Assembly (NCBI GenBank): GCA_000026125.1
Contig: CU207211.1
Coordinates: forward strand, 2,914,001 to 2,978,000
Origin: Herminiimonas arsenicoxydans
GTDB lineage: Bacteria; Pseudomonadota; Gammaproteobacteria; Burkholderiales; Burkholderiaceae_D
Direction of reading: 5' to 3'
Length of the DNA stretch: 64,000 nucleotides
Numbering within the stretch: position 1 is the first letter of the stretch; every line of letters starts with the position of its first letter. The notes beneath the pieces were generated by a model. The model ran no database searches. It had not been told where the DNA came from and saw nothing but the letters and a program-made list of their open reading frames with translations. The position numbers and the translations under genes are program-made. Positions 53,120 through 63,346 of the stretch are shown here, piece by piece.

Positions 53120-53280
53120 AAGATCGCTGCCGACAGCCTTACCGTTTTACCTTGCTGTTTTGTATGACCTGCAACATCCATTTTTTAACGCGGCAAAGAC
53201 CAACGTCGGCGCCGCGCGTCCTTATCCAGCGCCGCACCCGGCACTGCCATGAGGACACCTGACGAAGAGCGACCAGCCCA

Positions 53281-54288
53281 ATGACGATCGATACCAATCC
53301 AGAATCCTCCACACCTTCTGCTCCCGCTTACAATCCGAGCGAAAAACAAAAAGGTTCGGCCAAAACCATACGCATCCCGATCAAGGTGGTGCCTATGGAA
53401 CGCTTGCCGAAACCGGACTGGATACGCGTCAAGGCCGGATCGCCATCGACCCGCTTTTACGAAATCAAGGACATCCTGCGCGCCAACAATCTGGTGACAG
53501 TGTGCGAAGAAGCCAGCTGCCCCAACATCGGCGAATGCTTCGGCAAAGGCACCGCGACCTTCATGATCATGGGCGACAAGTGCACGCGTCGCTGCCCGTT
53601 CTGCGACGTCGGCCACGGCCGTCCCGATCCGCTCGACGTGAACGAACCGGAAAATCTGGCGAAAACCATCGCTGCATTACGTCTGAACTACGTCGTCATT
53701 ACCTCGGTGGACCGTGACGATCTGCGCGACGGCGGTGCCGGCCATTTCGCCGAATGCATACGCCGCGTGCGCGAACTGTCGCCGAACACCCGCATAGAAA
53801 TTCTGGTGCCGGATTTCCGTGGTCGCATGGACCGCGCACTCGAGATCCTGAATCTGGCACCGCCCGATGTCATGAATCACAATCTGGAAACTGCACCGCG
53901 CCTGTACAAGGAAGCGCGTCCCGGCTCCGATTACGCATACTCGCTGAACCTGCTCAAGCGCTTCAAGGCGCTGCATCCGAACACGCCGACCAAATCCGGC
54001 ATCATGGTCGGCCTCGGCGAAACCGATGAAGAAGTTTTGCAAGTCATGCGCGACATGCGTGCACACGATGTCGACATGCTGACCATAGGCCAGTACCTGA
54101 TGCCTAGCGGCGACCATCTTCCCGTGCGTCGCTACGTGCATCCCGACACCTTCAAGATGTACGAAGAAGAAGCCTACAAGATGGGCTTCGCACATGCGGC
54201 AGTGGGGGCAATGGTGCGTTCGAGTTACCACGCGGATCAACAGGCACATGGCGTAACAGCCGGAGCCAGCCAACTACCGCATGACTGA
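53281..54288 (+). CDS. lipA: Lipoyl synthase
   Basis: LipA inserts two sulfur atoms into octanoyl groups by radical SAM chemistry. The 335-residue protein has the auxiliary cluster motif [12 protein letters not shown] and the radical-SAM motif CTRRCPFCD, then [15 protein letters not shown] and the C-terminal [12 protein letters not shown]. The N-terminal extension (residues 1-50, Ser/Pro-rich) is longer than in E. coli. It is the last gene of the dat-ybeD-lipB-lipA group. Confidence 0.98.
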   Translation: MTIDTNPESSTPSAPAYNPSEKQKGSAKTIRIPIKVVPMERLPKPDWIRVKAGSPSTRFYEIKDILRANNLVTVCEEASCPNIGECFGKGTATFMIMGDKCTRRCPFCDVGHGRPDPLDVNEPENLAKTIAALRLNYVVITSVDRDDLRDGGAGHFAECIRRVRELSPNTRIEILVPDFRGRMDRALEILNLAPPDVMNHNLETAPRLYKEARPGSDYAYSLNLLKRFKALHPNTPTKSGIMVGLGETDEEVLQVMRDMRAHDVDMLTIGQYLMPSGDHLPVRRYVHPDTFKMYEEEAYKMGFAHAAVGAMVRSSYHADQQAHGVTAGASQLPHD

Positions 54289-54328
54289 TCGCAAATAATA
54301 ATAAAAATAGTAAACAGGAAAAGCAATA

Positions 54329-55618
54329 ATGAGCAGTCATCATGCCAATGGCAAACAGGTCAATAAGCCAGGCACCGTATTATTTGCCAGCCTGATCGGC
54401 ACCACGATCGAGTTTTTCGATTTCTACATTTACGCCACCGCTGCGGTGCTGGTGTTTCCGACGCTGTTCTTTCCTTCGTCCAGTCCAACCGCAGCCATGC
54501 TGCAATCGCTGGCGACCTTCGCGATTGCCTTTTTCGCGCGCCCCATCGGCTCTGCCGTCTTCGGCCATTATGGCGACCGCATCGGCCGCAAGGCAACGCT
54601 AGTGGCGGCACTGCTGACGATGGGGATTTCGACCGTGGCAATCGGCCTGCTGCCGACCTATGCCGCCATCGGCACCTTCGCACCATTGCTGCTGGCTTTG
54701 TGCCGCTTCGGACAAGGGCTGGGTCTGGGCGGCGAATGGGGCGGCGCGGTATTGCTGGCAACTGAAAACGCGCCGCCGGGCAAGATCGCCTGGTATGGTT
54801 GCTTTCCGCAACTGGGCGCGCCGCTGGGCTTCTTTCTGTCCGGCGGGATTTTCCTGCTGTTGGGCGAAGTGCTGACGAATGAGCAATTCTTCAGCTACGG
54901 CTGGCGCATCCCTTTCCTCGCCAGCGCGGTGCTGGTCCTGGTCGGTTTGTATGTGCGACTGAAAATTACCGAAACGCCAGCCTTCCAGAAGGTGCTGGAC
55001 AAGGGTGAGCGCGTCAAGATTCCGCTCGCAACGGTATTCAGCGAACATGGCCGCATGCTGGTACTGGGCACCATCATCGCACTCGCAACCTTCGTCCTGT
55101 TTTACCTGATGACGGTATTTGCACTCAGCTGGGGCACCACCGCGCTCGGCTATTCGCGCCAGCAATTCCTGATTCTGCAATTGTTTGCCGTCATATTTTT
55201 TGCACTGACCATTCCGGTCTCTGCCTTGCTGGCGGACAAATACGGCAGACGCATCACGATGATAGTCATCTCCGTCGCGATGATGCTGTTCGGCGTGCTG
55301 ATTGCCCCGATGTTTGTTGCGAACAGCATCATCAGCGTGGCGATATTCCTGTCCCTGGGGCTGGCCTTGATGGGCATGACGTACGGTCCGCTCGGCACCA
55401 TGCTGTCGGAACTTTTCCCGGCAGAAATCCGTTATACCGGCGTCTCGCTGACCTTCAATCTGGGTGGCATTTTCGGCGCCTCTCTGGCACCGTACGCGGC
55501 TACCTGGCTGGCGACCAATTACGGTTTGCAGTACGTGGGCTACTACCTTTCCGGCGCCTCGCTATTGACGCTGGCTGCCTTGCTGCTGGTAGCAAAATCA
55601 CACGCAGCCAAGGGTTAA
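54329..55618 (+). CDS. MFS transporter of the metabolite:H+ symporter (MHS) family
   Basis: A 429-residue inner-membrane carrier with 12 membrane segments. It starts TTIEFFDFYIYATAAVLVFP, has GHYGDRIGRKATL (the MFS motif A) and GLGLGGEWGGAVLLATENAP, both typical of MHS-type carriers (ProP/ShiA/KgtP group). Substrates in this group are organic acids, compatible solutes or shikimate; I cannot tell which. It is convergent with the ABC exporter gene, 20 bases apart. Confidence 0.9.
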   Translation: MSSHHANGKQVNKPGTVLFASLIGTTIEFFDFYIYATAAVLVFPTLFFPSSSPTAAMLQSLATFAIAFFARPIGSAVFGHYGDRIGRKATLVAALLTMGISTVAIGLLPTYAAIGTFAPLLLALCRFGQGLGLGGEWGGAVLLATENAPPGKIAWYGCFPQLGAPLGFFLSGGIFLLLGEVLTNEQFFSYGWRIPFLASAVLVLVGLYVRLKITETPAFQKVLDKGERVKIPLATVFSEHGRMLVLGTIIALATFVLFYLMTVFALSWGTTALGYSRQQFLILQLFAVIFFALTIPVSALLADKYGRRITMIVISVAMMLFGVLIAPMFVANSIISVAIFLSLGLALMGMTYGPLGTMLSELFPAEIRYTGVSLTFNLGGIFGASLAPYAATWLATNYGLQYVGYYLSGASLLTLAALLLVAKSHAAKG

Positions 55619-55638
55619 AACGTACGCGCGGGAGAAGT

Positions 55639-57495
55639 TCAGCCGTTGACGACGATCTGCTCGTCGTCCGCCTCTTCTCCCAAAAATCCGCCGCTCTGAT
55701 GCGCCCACAGACGCGCATACAATCCATTCTGCTGCAGCAGCTCGCGATGCGAGCCCTGTTCGACGATGCGCCCCTTATCCAGCACGATCAATCTATCCAT
55801 CGCCGCAATGGTGGACAGGCGATGCGCAATCGCCACCACGGTCTTGCCTTCCATCAGTTCATACAGGCTGGTTTGAATCGCCGCCTCGACTTCCGAATCC
55901 AGTGCGCTGGTTGCCTCATCCAGCAAAAGAATCGGCGCATCCTTGAGCATCACGCGCGCAATCGCAATGCGTTGCCGCTGGCCGCCGGATAACTTGACGC
56001 CGCGTTCGCCGACGTGCGCATCGTAAGCGGTACGTCCCTTGGCATCGCTCAGGGTCAGTATGAAATCGTGTGCCTCTGCCCGTTTCGCCGCATCGATCAT
56101 GTCGGCCTCGCTGGCATCGGGACGGCCATACAGGATGTTGTCGCGCACCGAACGGTGCAATAACGAAGTGTCCTGCGTCACCATGCCGACCTGAGCGCGC
56201 AAACTGTTTTGCGTGACGTGCGCAATATCCTGACCGTCGATCAGGATGCGCCCCTGCTCCAGATCGTAGAAGCGCAGCAGCAAATTGACTATCGTCGATT
56301 TGCCGGCGCCGGAACGCCCGACCAGCCCCACTTTTTCACCCGGGCGTATGGTCAGATTGAATTGATCGATCACCGCGCGCGTGCCACCGTAGGCGAAGCC
56401 GACATGGTCAAATTTCAATTCGCCGCGCATCACCTGCAGCGGCGCCGCATCTGCCGCATCGGTAACCGTATGCGCGCGCGCCAGTGTGTTGATGCCATCC
56501 TGCACGGTGCCGACCTGCTCGAACAGCGTTGCCATTTCCCACATGACCCAATGCGAAATACCATTCAGGCGCAAGGCCATCGCGGTGGCGGCAGCGACCG
56601 CGCCGACCCCCACCTGGCCCTGGGTCCATAACCACAGTGCGACGCCGGCGGTGCTGAGTATCAGCAGCATGCTCAGCAGGTGATTGACGATTTCAAAGCC
56701 GCTGACCAGGCGCATTTGTCCATGCACGGCAGACATGAATTCCTGCATCGCGGTGCGCGCATATCCGGCTTCTCGACCGGCGTGCGAAAACAGTTTGACG
56801 GTGCTGATATTCGTATAGGCATCGGTGATGCGGCCTGTCATCAGCGAGCGCGCATCCGCCTGCGCTCTCGAAACGTGGCTCAGGCGCGGCACGAAATAAC
56901 GCAAGGCCAGCCCGTATACCGCAGCCCAGCTCAGGAACGGCAGCATCATCCAGGTATTGAAGGTGCCGACCACGCTTACTAGCGTGACGAAATAAATGAT
57001 GACGAAGACCAGGATGTCGCCGGTAATCATGCACACGTCGCGCACGGCGAGCGCGGTCTGCATCACCTTGGTGGCGACACGGCCGGCAAATTCATCCTGA
57101 TAAAAACCCATGCTCTGATTGAGCATCATGCGATGGAAATTCCAGCGCAACTGCATGGGAAAGTTGCCCGCCAGCGTCTGATGCTTGAAGAAAGTCTGCA
57201 GGGCCACCAGCACCGTGCTCAGCATCACCACTGCCGCCAGCAATAGCAAACTATTGCGCTCCTGCGTCCACAGCATGGCGGGTTCGACCCTGGCCAGCCA
57301 ATCGACGATGCGACCCATCATCGCAAACAGCAGCGCCTCGAAAGCGCCTGTCATCGCCGTCAATATGGTCATCGCCGCCACATAACGCCGCGCGCCTTTG
57401 GTACACGCCCACACAAAGGCGATGAAGCCGCGTGGCGGCGTGGCGGGAATTTCATCCTGATACGGGTGCAGCAATCGTTCAAACCAGCCCAGCAT
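55639..57495 (-). CDS. ABC exporter, fused permease-ATPase (MsbA/MdlB-like)
   Basis: A 618-residue half-transporter with six membrane helices (about residues 35-330) and a C-terminal ATPase with Walker A GRSGAGKST, Q-loop MVTQDTSLLH, signature LSGGQRQRIAIARV, Walker B LLLDEATSALD and AHRLSTIAAMD. The ATG at 57495 gives the expected N-terminal cytoplasmic part (FERLLHPYQDEIP). The substrate is unknown; multidrug or lipid export is possible. It probably acts as a homodimer. Confidence 0.92.
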   Translation of the reverse strand: MLGWFERLLHPYQDEIPATPPRGFIAFVWACTKGARRYVAAMTILTAMTGAFEALLFAMMGRIVDWLARVEPAMLWTQERNSLLLLAAVVMLSTVLVALQTFFKHQTLAGNFPMQLRWNFHRMMLNQSMGFYQDEFAGRVATKVMQTALAVRDVCMITGDILVFVIIYFVTLVSVVGTFNTWMMLPFLSWAAVYGLALRYFVPRLSHVSRAQADARSLMTGRITDAYTNISTVKLFSHAGREAGYARTAMQEFMSAVHGQMRLVSGFEIVNHLLSMLLILSTAGVALWLWTQGQVGVGAVAAATAMALRLNGISHWVMWEMATLFEQVGTVQDGINTLARAHTVTDAADAAPLQVMRGELKFDHVGFAYGGTRAVIDQFNLTIRPGEKVGLVGRSGAGKSTIVNLLLRFYDLEQGRILIDGQDIAHVTQNSLRAQVGMVTQDTSLLHRSVRDNILYGRPDASEADMIDAAKRAEAHDFILTLSDAKGRTAYDAHVGERGVKLSGGQRQRIAIARVMLKDAPILLLDEATSALDSEVEAAIQTSLYELMEGKTVVAIAHRLSTIAAMDRLIVLDKGRIVEQGSHRELLQQNGLYARLWAHQSGGFLGEEADDEQIVVNG

Positions 57496-57677
57496 TTACA
57501 TCTCCAGAGAATTTTTGGTGCAATAACATGGCGCAAGCAGGTACGCGCACTGCGCTCATTTTTGTTGCGGAACGCATGATACGGGCGATTCCCTTATGCA
57601 GACTGCAATTTTCTTTGTAATCTGCAGACCATCGGCTACCCTATGGCTCCCGACACCATTTCTGCAAAGAGCACATC

Positions 57678-58124
57678 ATGATCATCGCGAAATTCTTGCA
57701 TATTCTCGGCTTCACCGTTTGGGTAGGCGGCATGTTTTTCGCCCATAACGCATTACGGCCCGTCGCCGCAGTCACGCTGGAACCGCCGCAAAGACTGACT
57801 TTGCTGGCCGGCATCTTCACCAAATTTTTCACATGGGTCTGGATTTCCGTTGCACTGATCTTCGGCAGCGGCCTGTACATGATGGCGCTGATCGGCAAGC
57901 CGCCAGTCTATATCACCCTGATGTTCGTCCTCGGCGTGATCATGGCCCTGATCTTTGCGCACATCTTTTTTGCCCCCTACCGTCGCTTGAAACGCGCAGT
58001 CGCTGCGCAGGACTGGAAAGCCGGCGGTGCCGCAATGGGGCAGATCCGCAAACTGGTCGGCATCAACCTGATACTGGGTTTGCTGACGATAGTCATCGGC
58101 TCGCTGGGCCCGCTGGCGCGGTAA
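57678..58124 (+). CDS. CopD-like small membrane protein
   Basis: A 148-residue protein with four membrane helices: FLHILGFTVWVGGMFFAH, FFTWVWISVALIFGSGLYMM, TLMFVLGVIMALIFAHIFF and LVGINLILGLLTIVIGS. The His in the first and the HI motif in the third recall the CopD domain proteins associated with copper or heme transfer, but no metal gene is near. Function is uncertain. No terminator is clear after it. Confidence 0.75.
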   Translation: MIIAKFLHILGFTVWVGGMFFAHNALRPVAAVTLEPPQRLTLLAGIFTKFFTWVWISVALIFGSGLYMMALIGKPPVYITLMFVLGVIMALIFAHIFFAPYRRLKRAVAAQDWKAGGAAMGQIRKLVGINLILGLLTIVIGSLGPLAR

Positions 58125-58207
58125 CAGAAGCAGGAAGCGAGGGCAAATGTAATGTTTTTTTGCCCGCACAACTTCTGCATGCCCTTATAATATTGATCGA
58201 AGCAAAC

Positions 58208-58235
58208 ATCAATGCGCACAAAACGGCGCATTGAT
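58208..58235. promoter_or_regulatory. Inverted repeat in the 328-base gap before the antiporter operon
   Basis: ATCAATGCGC-ACAAAACG-GCGCATTGAT is a perfect 10-bp dyad in 58125-58452, with no T-run after it. The gap also holds GGGCAAA...TTTGCCC (about 58142-58166), a weak terminator-like stem after the CopD-like gene. It has no credible gene. The dyad could be an operator for the operon starting at 58453. Confidence 0.45.
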
Positions 58236-58452
58236 CACCGCCTTGCGTTACACGCATTGCACTCAACGCCTCCTGTCGAGCTTCGGCCCGGCTGTTGAGA
58301 GTAGTATCCAGTCATCGACTGTGACCGACGTATATCGTTCGCCCATCTCTGAATATATTGAGGAGATATTTTTATCAATCAGAACTTCACGCGCTCATAC
58401 GAGCATTGCCGCTGATGCCGGCTGATCGTTCTTGCTGAATTATTGACTGCGC

Positions 58453-61377
58453 ATGCTTAGAACCCCCGAATCTCTATTGCTACTCGCCATCGTCGTTGCG
58501 CCCTTCATAGGCAGCGTGATCGCCGCATGCATGCCGGCCAACGCCCGCAATCGCGAATCAATACTGGCCGGAGGTGTCGCTTTATTCGGGCTGCTGGTAT
58601 CGGCGTATCTGTATCAGCAAGTGGGCAGCGGTGAAATCGTGCGCTACCAGGCCGCCTGGATGCCGGCATTCGGCGTGGATTTTGTGTTGCGCATGGATGG
58701 GCTGGCGTGGTTGTTTGTGATGCTGGTGCTGGGCGTGGGCTTGCTGGTTGTGCTGTATGCACGCTATTACATGTCGGAGCAGGACCCGGTTCCACGCTTC
58801 TTCTCTTTTCTGCTCGCCTTCATGGGTTCAATGCTGGGCGTCGTGCTGTCCGGCAATCTGATTCAACTGGTCGTGTTCTGGGAACTGACCAGCATTACCT
58901 CTTTTCTGCTGATCGGTTACTGGCATCACCGGATTGATGCGCGGCGCGGCGCGCGCATGGCGTTCACCGTCACCGCCACCGGCGGCCTGTGTCTGTTGTG
59001 CGGCGTGCTGATTATCGGCCACATCGTCGGCAGCTACGATCTCGAGGTGGTGCTGGCCGCCGGCGATAAAATCCGCGCGCATGACTGGTATCTGGCCGCG
59101 CTGATTCTGGTTGCACTCGGCGCCTTGACCAAAAGCGCACAGTTTCCCTTCCACTTCTGGCTGCCGCATGCGATGGCGGCACCTACACCGGTATCGTCCT
59201 ATCTGCATTCTGCGACGATGGTCAAAGCCGGCGTGTTCCTGTTGATGCGCTTCTGGCCTGTGCTGTCCGGCACGGAAGAATGGGCCTGGATCATTGCCGG
59301 CGCCGGCGTCTGCACCTTGCTGCTGGGTTCTTTTGTCGCGATCTTTCAGCACGATCTGAAAGGCTTGCTGGCGTATTCCACCATCAGCCATCTGGGCTTG
59401 ATCACAGTATTGCTGGGCATCGGTTCGCCGCTCGGCATGGTGGCGGCAATTTTCCACACGGTGAATCACGCGATTTTCAAAGCGTCGCTCTTCATGGCGG
59501 CCGGCATCATCGATCATGAAACCGGTACCCGCGATATGCGCGTGTTGCGCGGTTTGCGCCATGGCTTGCCGATCACGGCCCGGCTGGCAGTGGTCGCCAG
59601 CGCCGCCATGGCGGGTGTGCCTTTGCTCAACGGTTTTCTTTCGAAAGAAATGTTCTTTGCCGAAACCGCCCTGGTCGGCGGTACGGAAAGCTGGTGGATG
59701 TCGTATGCCGCGCTCGCAATGGGTATTTTCAGCGTGACCTATTCGTTGCGCTTTATCAGTGTGTTCTTCGGCAGGCTGCCGCCAGATTTGCCGAAAGTAC
59801 CGCACGAACCGCCGCGCTGGATGCGCTTCCCGGTTGAATGCCTGGTGCTGCTTTGCCTGATCGTCGGCATAGTTCCGGGCCTGAGTATCGAACCGTTTCT
59901 CGATAGTGCAGTGGTATCGGTACTTGGCGCGCGTGCGCCCGTTTACGATCTGGCGATATGGCACGGCTTCAACCTGCCGCTGGCAATGAGCTTTGCCGCA
60001 CTCGCCGGTGGCGTGCTGCTGTATGTCATCCTGCGCAAATACTTTACGCTGCAGTCGCGCGATCGCGTGCCGGTTTTCTATCGATTGAGCGGCGCGCAAG
60101 CATACGAAAGCACGATGCTGCGCCTGTCGGTCGGCGCGGCATTGCTGGTGAAATGGCTGGGCACGCGACGTCTGCAACCGCAGCTGTTTCTGATGATCGC
60201 CGCGATGATCGCCGTGCCTCTGTTGCTGGTGCGACCATTGCCGACATTGGCCACCGTATCGCTGGCCGACATTGATCCACTGTTTGCAGTGATGTGGCTG
60301 ATCGGTTGCACATGCGCAGTCGCAGCGGCATGGCAGGCCAAGTATCACCGCCTTGCTGCATTGATCATGGTGGGCGGTACCGGCGTGGTTGTCAGCATGA
60401 CCTTTCTATGGCTATCCGCACCGGATCTTGCACTGACACAGCTGATGGTGGAAACCGTGACTACCGTGCTGATCCTGCTCGGCCTGCGCTGGCTGCCGCG
60501 CCGCATCGCGCCGAAAGAACTCGATATGGACATACCGCGTACCGTCTGGTTGCGCCGTTCGCGCGACATGGTGCTGGCGATCGCTGGCGGACTGAGTATT
60601 GCGGCCGTCAGCTATGTGGTGCTGATGCATCCGCAACCAGAAAGCATGGGCGATTTTTTCCTGCTGCGCGCGCTGTCGGAAGGCGGCGGCAGTAACGTCG
60701 TCAATGTGCTGCTGGTAGATTTCCGCGGCTTCGATACGATGGGTGAAATCACCGTGCTGAGCATCGTGGCACTGACGGTGTATGCCTTGTTGCGGCGCTT
60801 CCGCCCGGCACCGGAAAGCATAGTCATTCCGGAGCAGCAACTCAATAACAGGGACTTCGCCGCACAACAGTCGCCAGCGGAACAGATCGATAGCGGCTAC
60901 CTGATGATTCCCGGCGTCTACCTGCGTTTTCTGCTGCCCTTCATGGGCATGGTCGTGGCGTACTTTTTCATGCGCGGGCATAACCTGCCGGGCGGCGGCT
61001 TCGTCGCCGGCCTGATCTTCGCGGTCGCCATCATCGTCCAGTACATGCTGGCAGGCACCACCTGGGTCGAATCGCACCTGCATCTGCGTCCGCTGCGCTG
61101 GCTCTCGTTCGGCCTGATCATTGCATGTTCAACCGGCCTCGGCGCGATCGTGCTCGGCTATCCGTTCCTGACCAGTCACACGGCGCACCTGACGCTGCCG
61201 CTACTCGGAGAAATTCATGTGCCGAGCGCCTTCTTTTTCGACCTTGGCGTGTTCGTCGTCGTGGTCGGCGCCACCATGCTGATTCTGGTCGCACTGGCGC
61301 ATCAAACCATCCGCAGTCGTCGTCCGCAAGCCGGTACGTCAGTTGAGCCTGCCAGCAACAAACGAGGAATCATCTGA
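58453..61377 (+). CDS. phaAB: Monovalent cation/H+ antiporter subunit AB (MrpA-MrpB/PhaAB fusion)
   Basis: A 974-residue membrane protein. Residues about 1-780 are the MrpA part related to NuoL, with GRD-like SYLHSATMVKAGVFLL (about residue 245), GLLAYSTISHLGLI and KSAQFPFHFWLPHAM. Residues about 800-970 are the MrpB-like domain (GHNLPGGGFVAGLIFAVAII). This fused form is the one called PhaAB. It catalyses Na+ or K+ exchange for protons together with the following subunits. The start has no strong ribosome site, so a nearby internal start is possible. Confidence 0.93.
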   Translation: MLRTPESLLLLAIVVAPFIGSVIAACMPANARNRESILAGGVALFGLLVSAYLYQQVGSGEIVRYQAAWMPAFGVDFVLRMDGLAWLFVMLVLGVGLLVVLYARYYMSEQDPVPRFFSFLLAFMGSMLGVVLSGNLIQLVVFWELTSITSFLLIGYWHHRIDARRGARMAFTVTATGGLCLLCGVLIIGHIVGSYDLEVVLAAGDKIRAHDWYLAALILVALGALTKSAQFPFHFWLPHAMAAPTPVSSYLHSATMVKAGVFLLMRFWPVLSGTEEWAWIIAGAGVCTLLLGSFVAIFQHDLKGLLAYSTISHLGLITVLLGIGSPLGMVAAIFHTVNHAIFKASLFMAAGIIDHETGTRDMRVLRGLRHGLPITARLAVVASAAMAGVPLLNGFLSKEMFFAETALVGGTESWWMSYAALAMGIFSVTYSLRFISVFFGRLPPDLPKVPHEPPRWMRFPVECLVLLCLIVGIVPGLSIEPFLDSAVVSVLGARAPVYDLAIWHGFNLPLAMSFAALAGGVLLYVILRKYFTLQSRDRVPVFYRLSGAQAYESTMLRLSVGAALLVKWLGTRRLQPQLFLMIAAMIAVPLLLVRPLPTLATVSLADIDPLFAVMWLIGCTCAVAAAWQAKYHRLAALIMVGGTGVVVSMTFLWLSAPDLALTQLMVETVTTVLILLGLRWLPRRIAPKELDMDIPRTVWLRRSRDMVLAIAGGLSIAAVSYVVLMHPQPESMGDFFLLRALSEGGGSNVVNVLLVDFRGFDTMGEITVLSIVALTVYALLRRFRPAPESIVIPEQQLNNRDFAAQQSPAEQIDSGYLMIPGVYLRFLLPFMGMVVAYFFMRGHNLPGGGFVAGLIFAVAIIVQYMLAGTTWVESHLHLRPLRWLSFGLIIACSTGLGAIVLGYPFLTSHTAHLTLPLLGEIHVPSAFFFDLGVFVVVVGATMLILVALAHQTIRSRRPQAGTSVEPASNKRGII

Positions 61378-61718
61378 TGGAAATTGTCATCTCCCTTGCC
61401 ATCGGCGTGCTGTTCGGTTCCGGTATCTGGCTGGTACTGCGGCCGCGCAGCTTTCAGGTGCTGACCGGACTGATGCTGATGTCCTATGCGGTCAACCTGT
61501 TCATCTTCATCATGGGTCGACTGTGGGTGAACAAGCCGCCGCTGACGCTGGGGTCGGGCGTGCCTGATCCCGCCATGTTCAGCGATCCGCTGCCGCAGGC
61601 GCTGGTGCTGACCGCCATCGTCATCGGCTTCGCCACCACCGCGCTGTATCTGGTGGTCATGATCGGTTCGCGCGGCCTGACCGGCACCGATCACGTCGAT
61701 GGCGAGGAAACCGAATAA
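61377..61718 (+). CDS. phaC: Monovalent cation/H+ antiporter subunit C (MrpC/PhaC)
   Basis: A 113-residue protein related to NuoK, with three membrane helices (about residues 3-20, 28-50, 70-98) and GLMLMSYAVNLFIFIMG and PLPQALVLTAIVIGFATTAL, the MrpC signatures. Its ATG overlaps the last base of the stop of subunit AB, and its own stop overlaps the next gene by one base, so the subunits are translationally coupled. Confidence 0.95.
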   Translation: MEIVISLAIGVLFGSGIWLVLRPRSFQVLTGLMLMSYAVNLFIFIMGRLWVNKPPLTLGSGVPDPAMFSDPLPQALVLTAIVIGFATTALYLVVMIGSRGLTGTDHVDGEETE

Positions 61719-63346
61719 TGAAACTGGAGTGGAGCCAACAACTGATCCTGGTGCCGGTGATACTGCCGCTACTGTGCGGCGCGCTGCTGATTCTCGTCAA
61801 CGAAACCCGCCACCAATTCAAGTTCCTCATCAATCTGTCATCGGTGCTGCTGCAACTCGCGGCTGCGCTGATGCTGATGCAGCTCGCCGACAGCACGCAC
61901 TGGAACGACAACATAGGCGTGTATCTGGCGGCCAACTGGTCAGCGCCCTTCGGCATTGCGCTGATCGCCGACCGCCTGGCTGCACTGATGCTGGTGCTGA
62001 CCGCTCTGCTGGCGACCGCCGCACTGGGGTATTCGATGATGCGCTGGAGCCGCATCGGCGTGCATTTCCACACCCTCTTCCAGTTCCTGTTGATGGGCAT
62101 CAACGGCGCCTTCCTGACGCACGACCTGTTCAATCTCTTTGTGTTCTTCGAAGTGATGCTGGCGGCATCCTACGGCTTGGTGCTGCACGGCTACAACACC
62201 AGCCGGATACGCGCCGGCATGCAGTACATTGCCGTCAATCTGGCCGCGTCGCTGTTGTTTCTGATCGGCGTGGCGCTGATCTACGCCAGCACCGGCACGC
62301 TGAACATGGCAGACCTGGCCGCGCGCATGGCTGAAGTCGGCGCAAAGGATTTGATCCTGCTGAAAATAGGCGTCGCCATCCTGGCGATTGCCTTCCTGGC
62401 GAAAAGTGCCATGTGGCCGCTCGGCTTTTGGCTGCCGACCACCTATGCCGCCGCCTCGCCGCCGGTCGCCGCCATGCTGGTACTGATGACCAAGGTCGGC
62501 GCCTATATCATTCTGCGTCTGTGGCTGCTGGTCTTTTCCCCCGATGCCGGCGCCGCCAGCGGTTTCGGCTTCAACGCACTGCTGTGGGGTGGCATGGCGA
62601 CCATCGTGTTCGGCGGCGCGGGCATGCTCGCAAGCGAAGTGCCGGGCCGCATGGCCGGTTATGCCGCCATCGTTTCATCCGGCACGCTATTGGCGGTAGT
62701 CGGCTATGGCCAGGCATCATTGATCACCGCCGGACTGTATTACCTGCTGGGTTCGACACTGGCAGTCGCCGCCTTCGTGCTGCTGATCGAACTGATAGAC
62801 CGCATACGCTCCGCCGGTGCCAGCATGCTGGCCTTGACCATGGAAGCGTTCGCGATTGAAGAAAAACCGGAGGAAACGGCCGGTGTCGGCATTCCGGGCG
62901 CCATGGCTTTCCTCGGCCTCGCCTTTTCCGGTTGTGCGCTGATCATCGCCGGCCTGCCGCCGCTGTCGGGATTCGTCGCCAAGTTCGGACTGTTTCATGC
63001 AATGCTGAACCCGGATACGATGGATATTGCCGTCACCTCCACCACTTGGACCCTGATGGCGCTGATCGTCCTGTCGGGTCTGGCGGCGATTATTGCCTTG
63101 CTGCGTTTCGGCGTGCGGACATTCTGGGCCTCGAGCACGATTACCTCGCCGCGCCTGCATGTCACGGAAGTGTTGCCCATCAGTTTTCTGCTCTTGCTGT
63201 GTGTCGCCCTGACCGTGCAGGCCGGTCCTGTCTTCGACTATCTGGGACGCACCAGCGCCGATCTGCATCGTCCTGCACAATATATGGAACGCGTACTATC
63301 CGCACCTGTGGTGTCAGTCCCGAACCAGGAGGGGACTCTGCCATGA
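61718..63346 (+). CDS. phaD: Monovalent cation/H+ antiporter subunit D (MrpD/PhaD)
   Basis: A 542-residue proton-translocating membrane subunit related to NuoN/NuoM, with about 14 helices. It contains FNLFVFFEVMLAASYGLVLHG (with the conserved Glu), KSAMWPLGFWLPTTYAAASP and GLPPLSGFVAKFGL, typical of MrpD. It overlaps subunit C by one base and subunit E by four. Confidence 0.95.
   Translation: MKLEWSQQLILVPVILPLLCGALLILVNETRHQFKFLINLSSVLLQLAAALMLMQLADSTHWNDNIGVYLAANWSAPFGIALIADRLAALMLVLTALLATAALGYSMMRWSRIGVHFHTLFQFLLMGINGAFLTHDLFNLFVFFEVMLAASYGLVLHGYNTSRIRAGMQYIAVNLAASLLFLIGVALIYASTGTLNMADLAARMAEVGAKDLILLKIGVAILAIAFLAKSAMWPLGFWLPTTYAAASPPVAAMLVLMTKVGAYIILRLWLLVFSPDAGAASGFGFNALLWGGMATIVFGGAGMLASEVPGRMAGYAAIVSSGTLLAVVGYGQASLITAGLYYLLGSTLAVAAFVLLIELIDRIRSAGASMLALTMEAFAIEEKPEETAGVGIPGAMAFLGLAFSGCALIIAGLPPLSGFVAKFGLFHAMLNPDTMDIAVTSTTWTLMALIVLSGLAAIIALLRFGVRTFWASSTITSPRLHVTEVLPISFLLLLCVALTVQAGPVFDYLGRTSADLHRPAQYMERVLSAPVVSVPNQEGTLP

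Noticed and set aside
58828-60348. 506-residue open frame on the minus strand
   Set aside because: It is antisense to the antiporter AB subunit and is Gln/His-rich as expected for a complement of membrane-protein codons.
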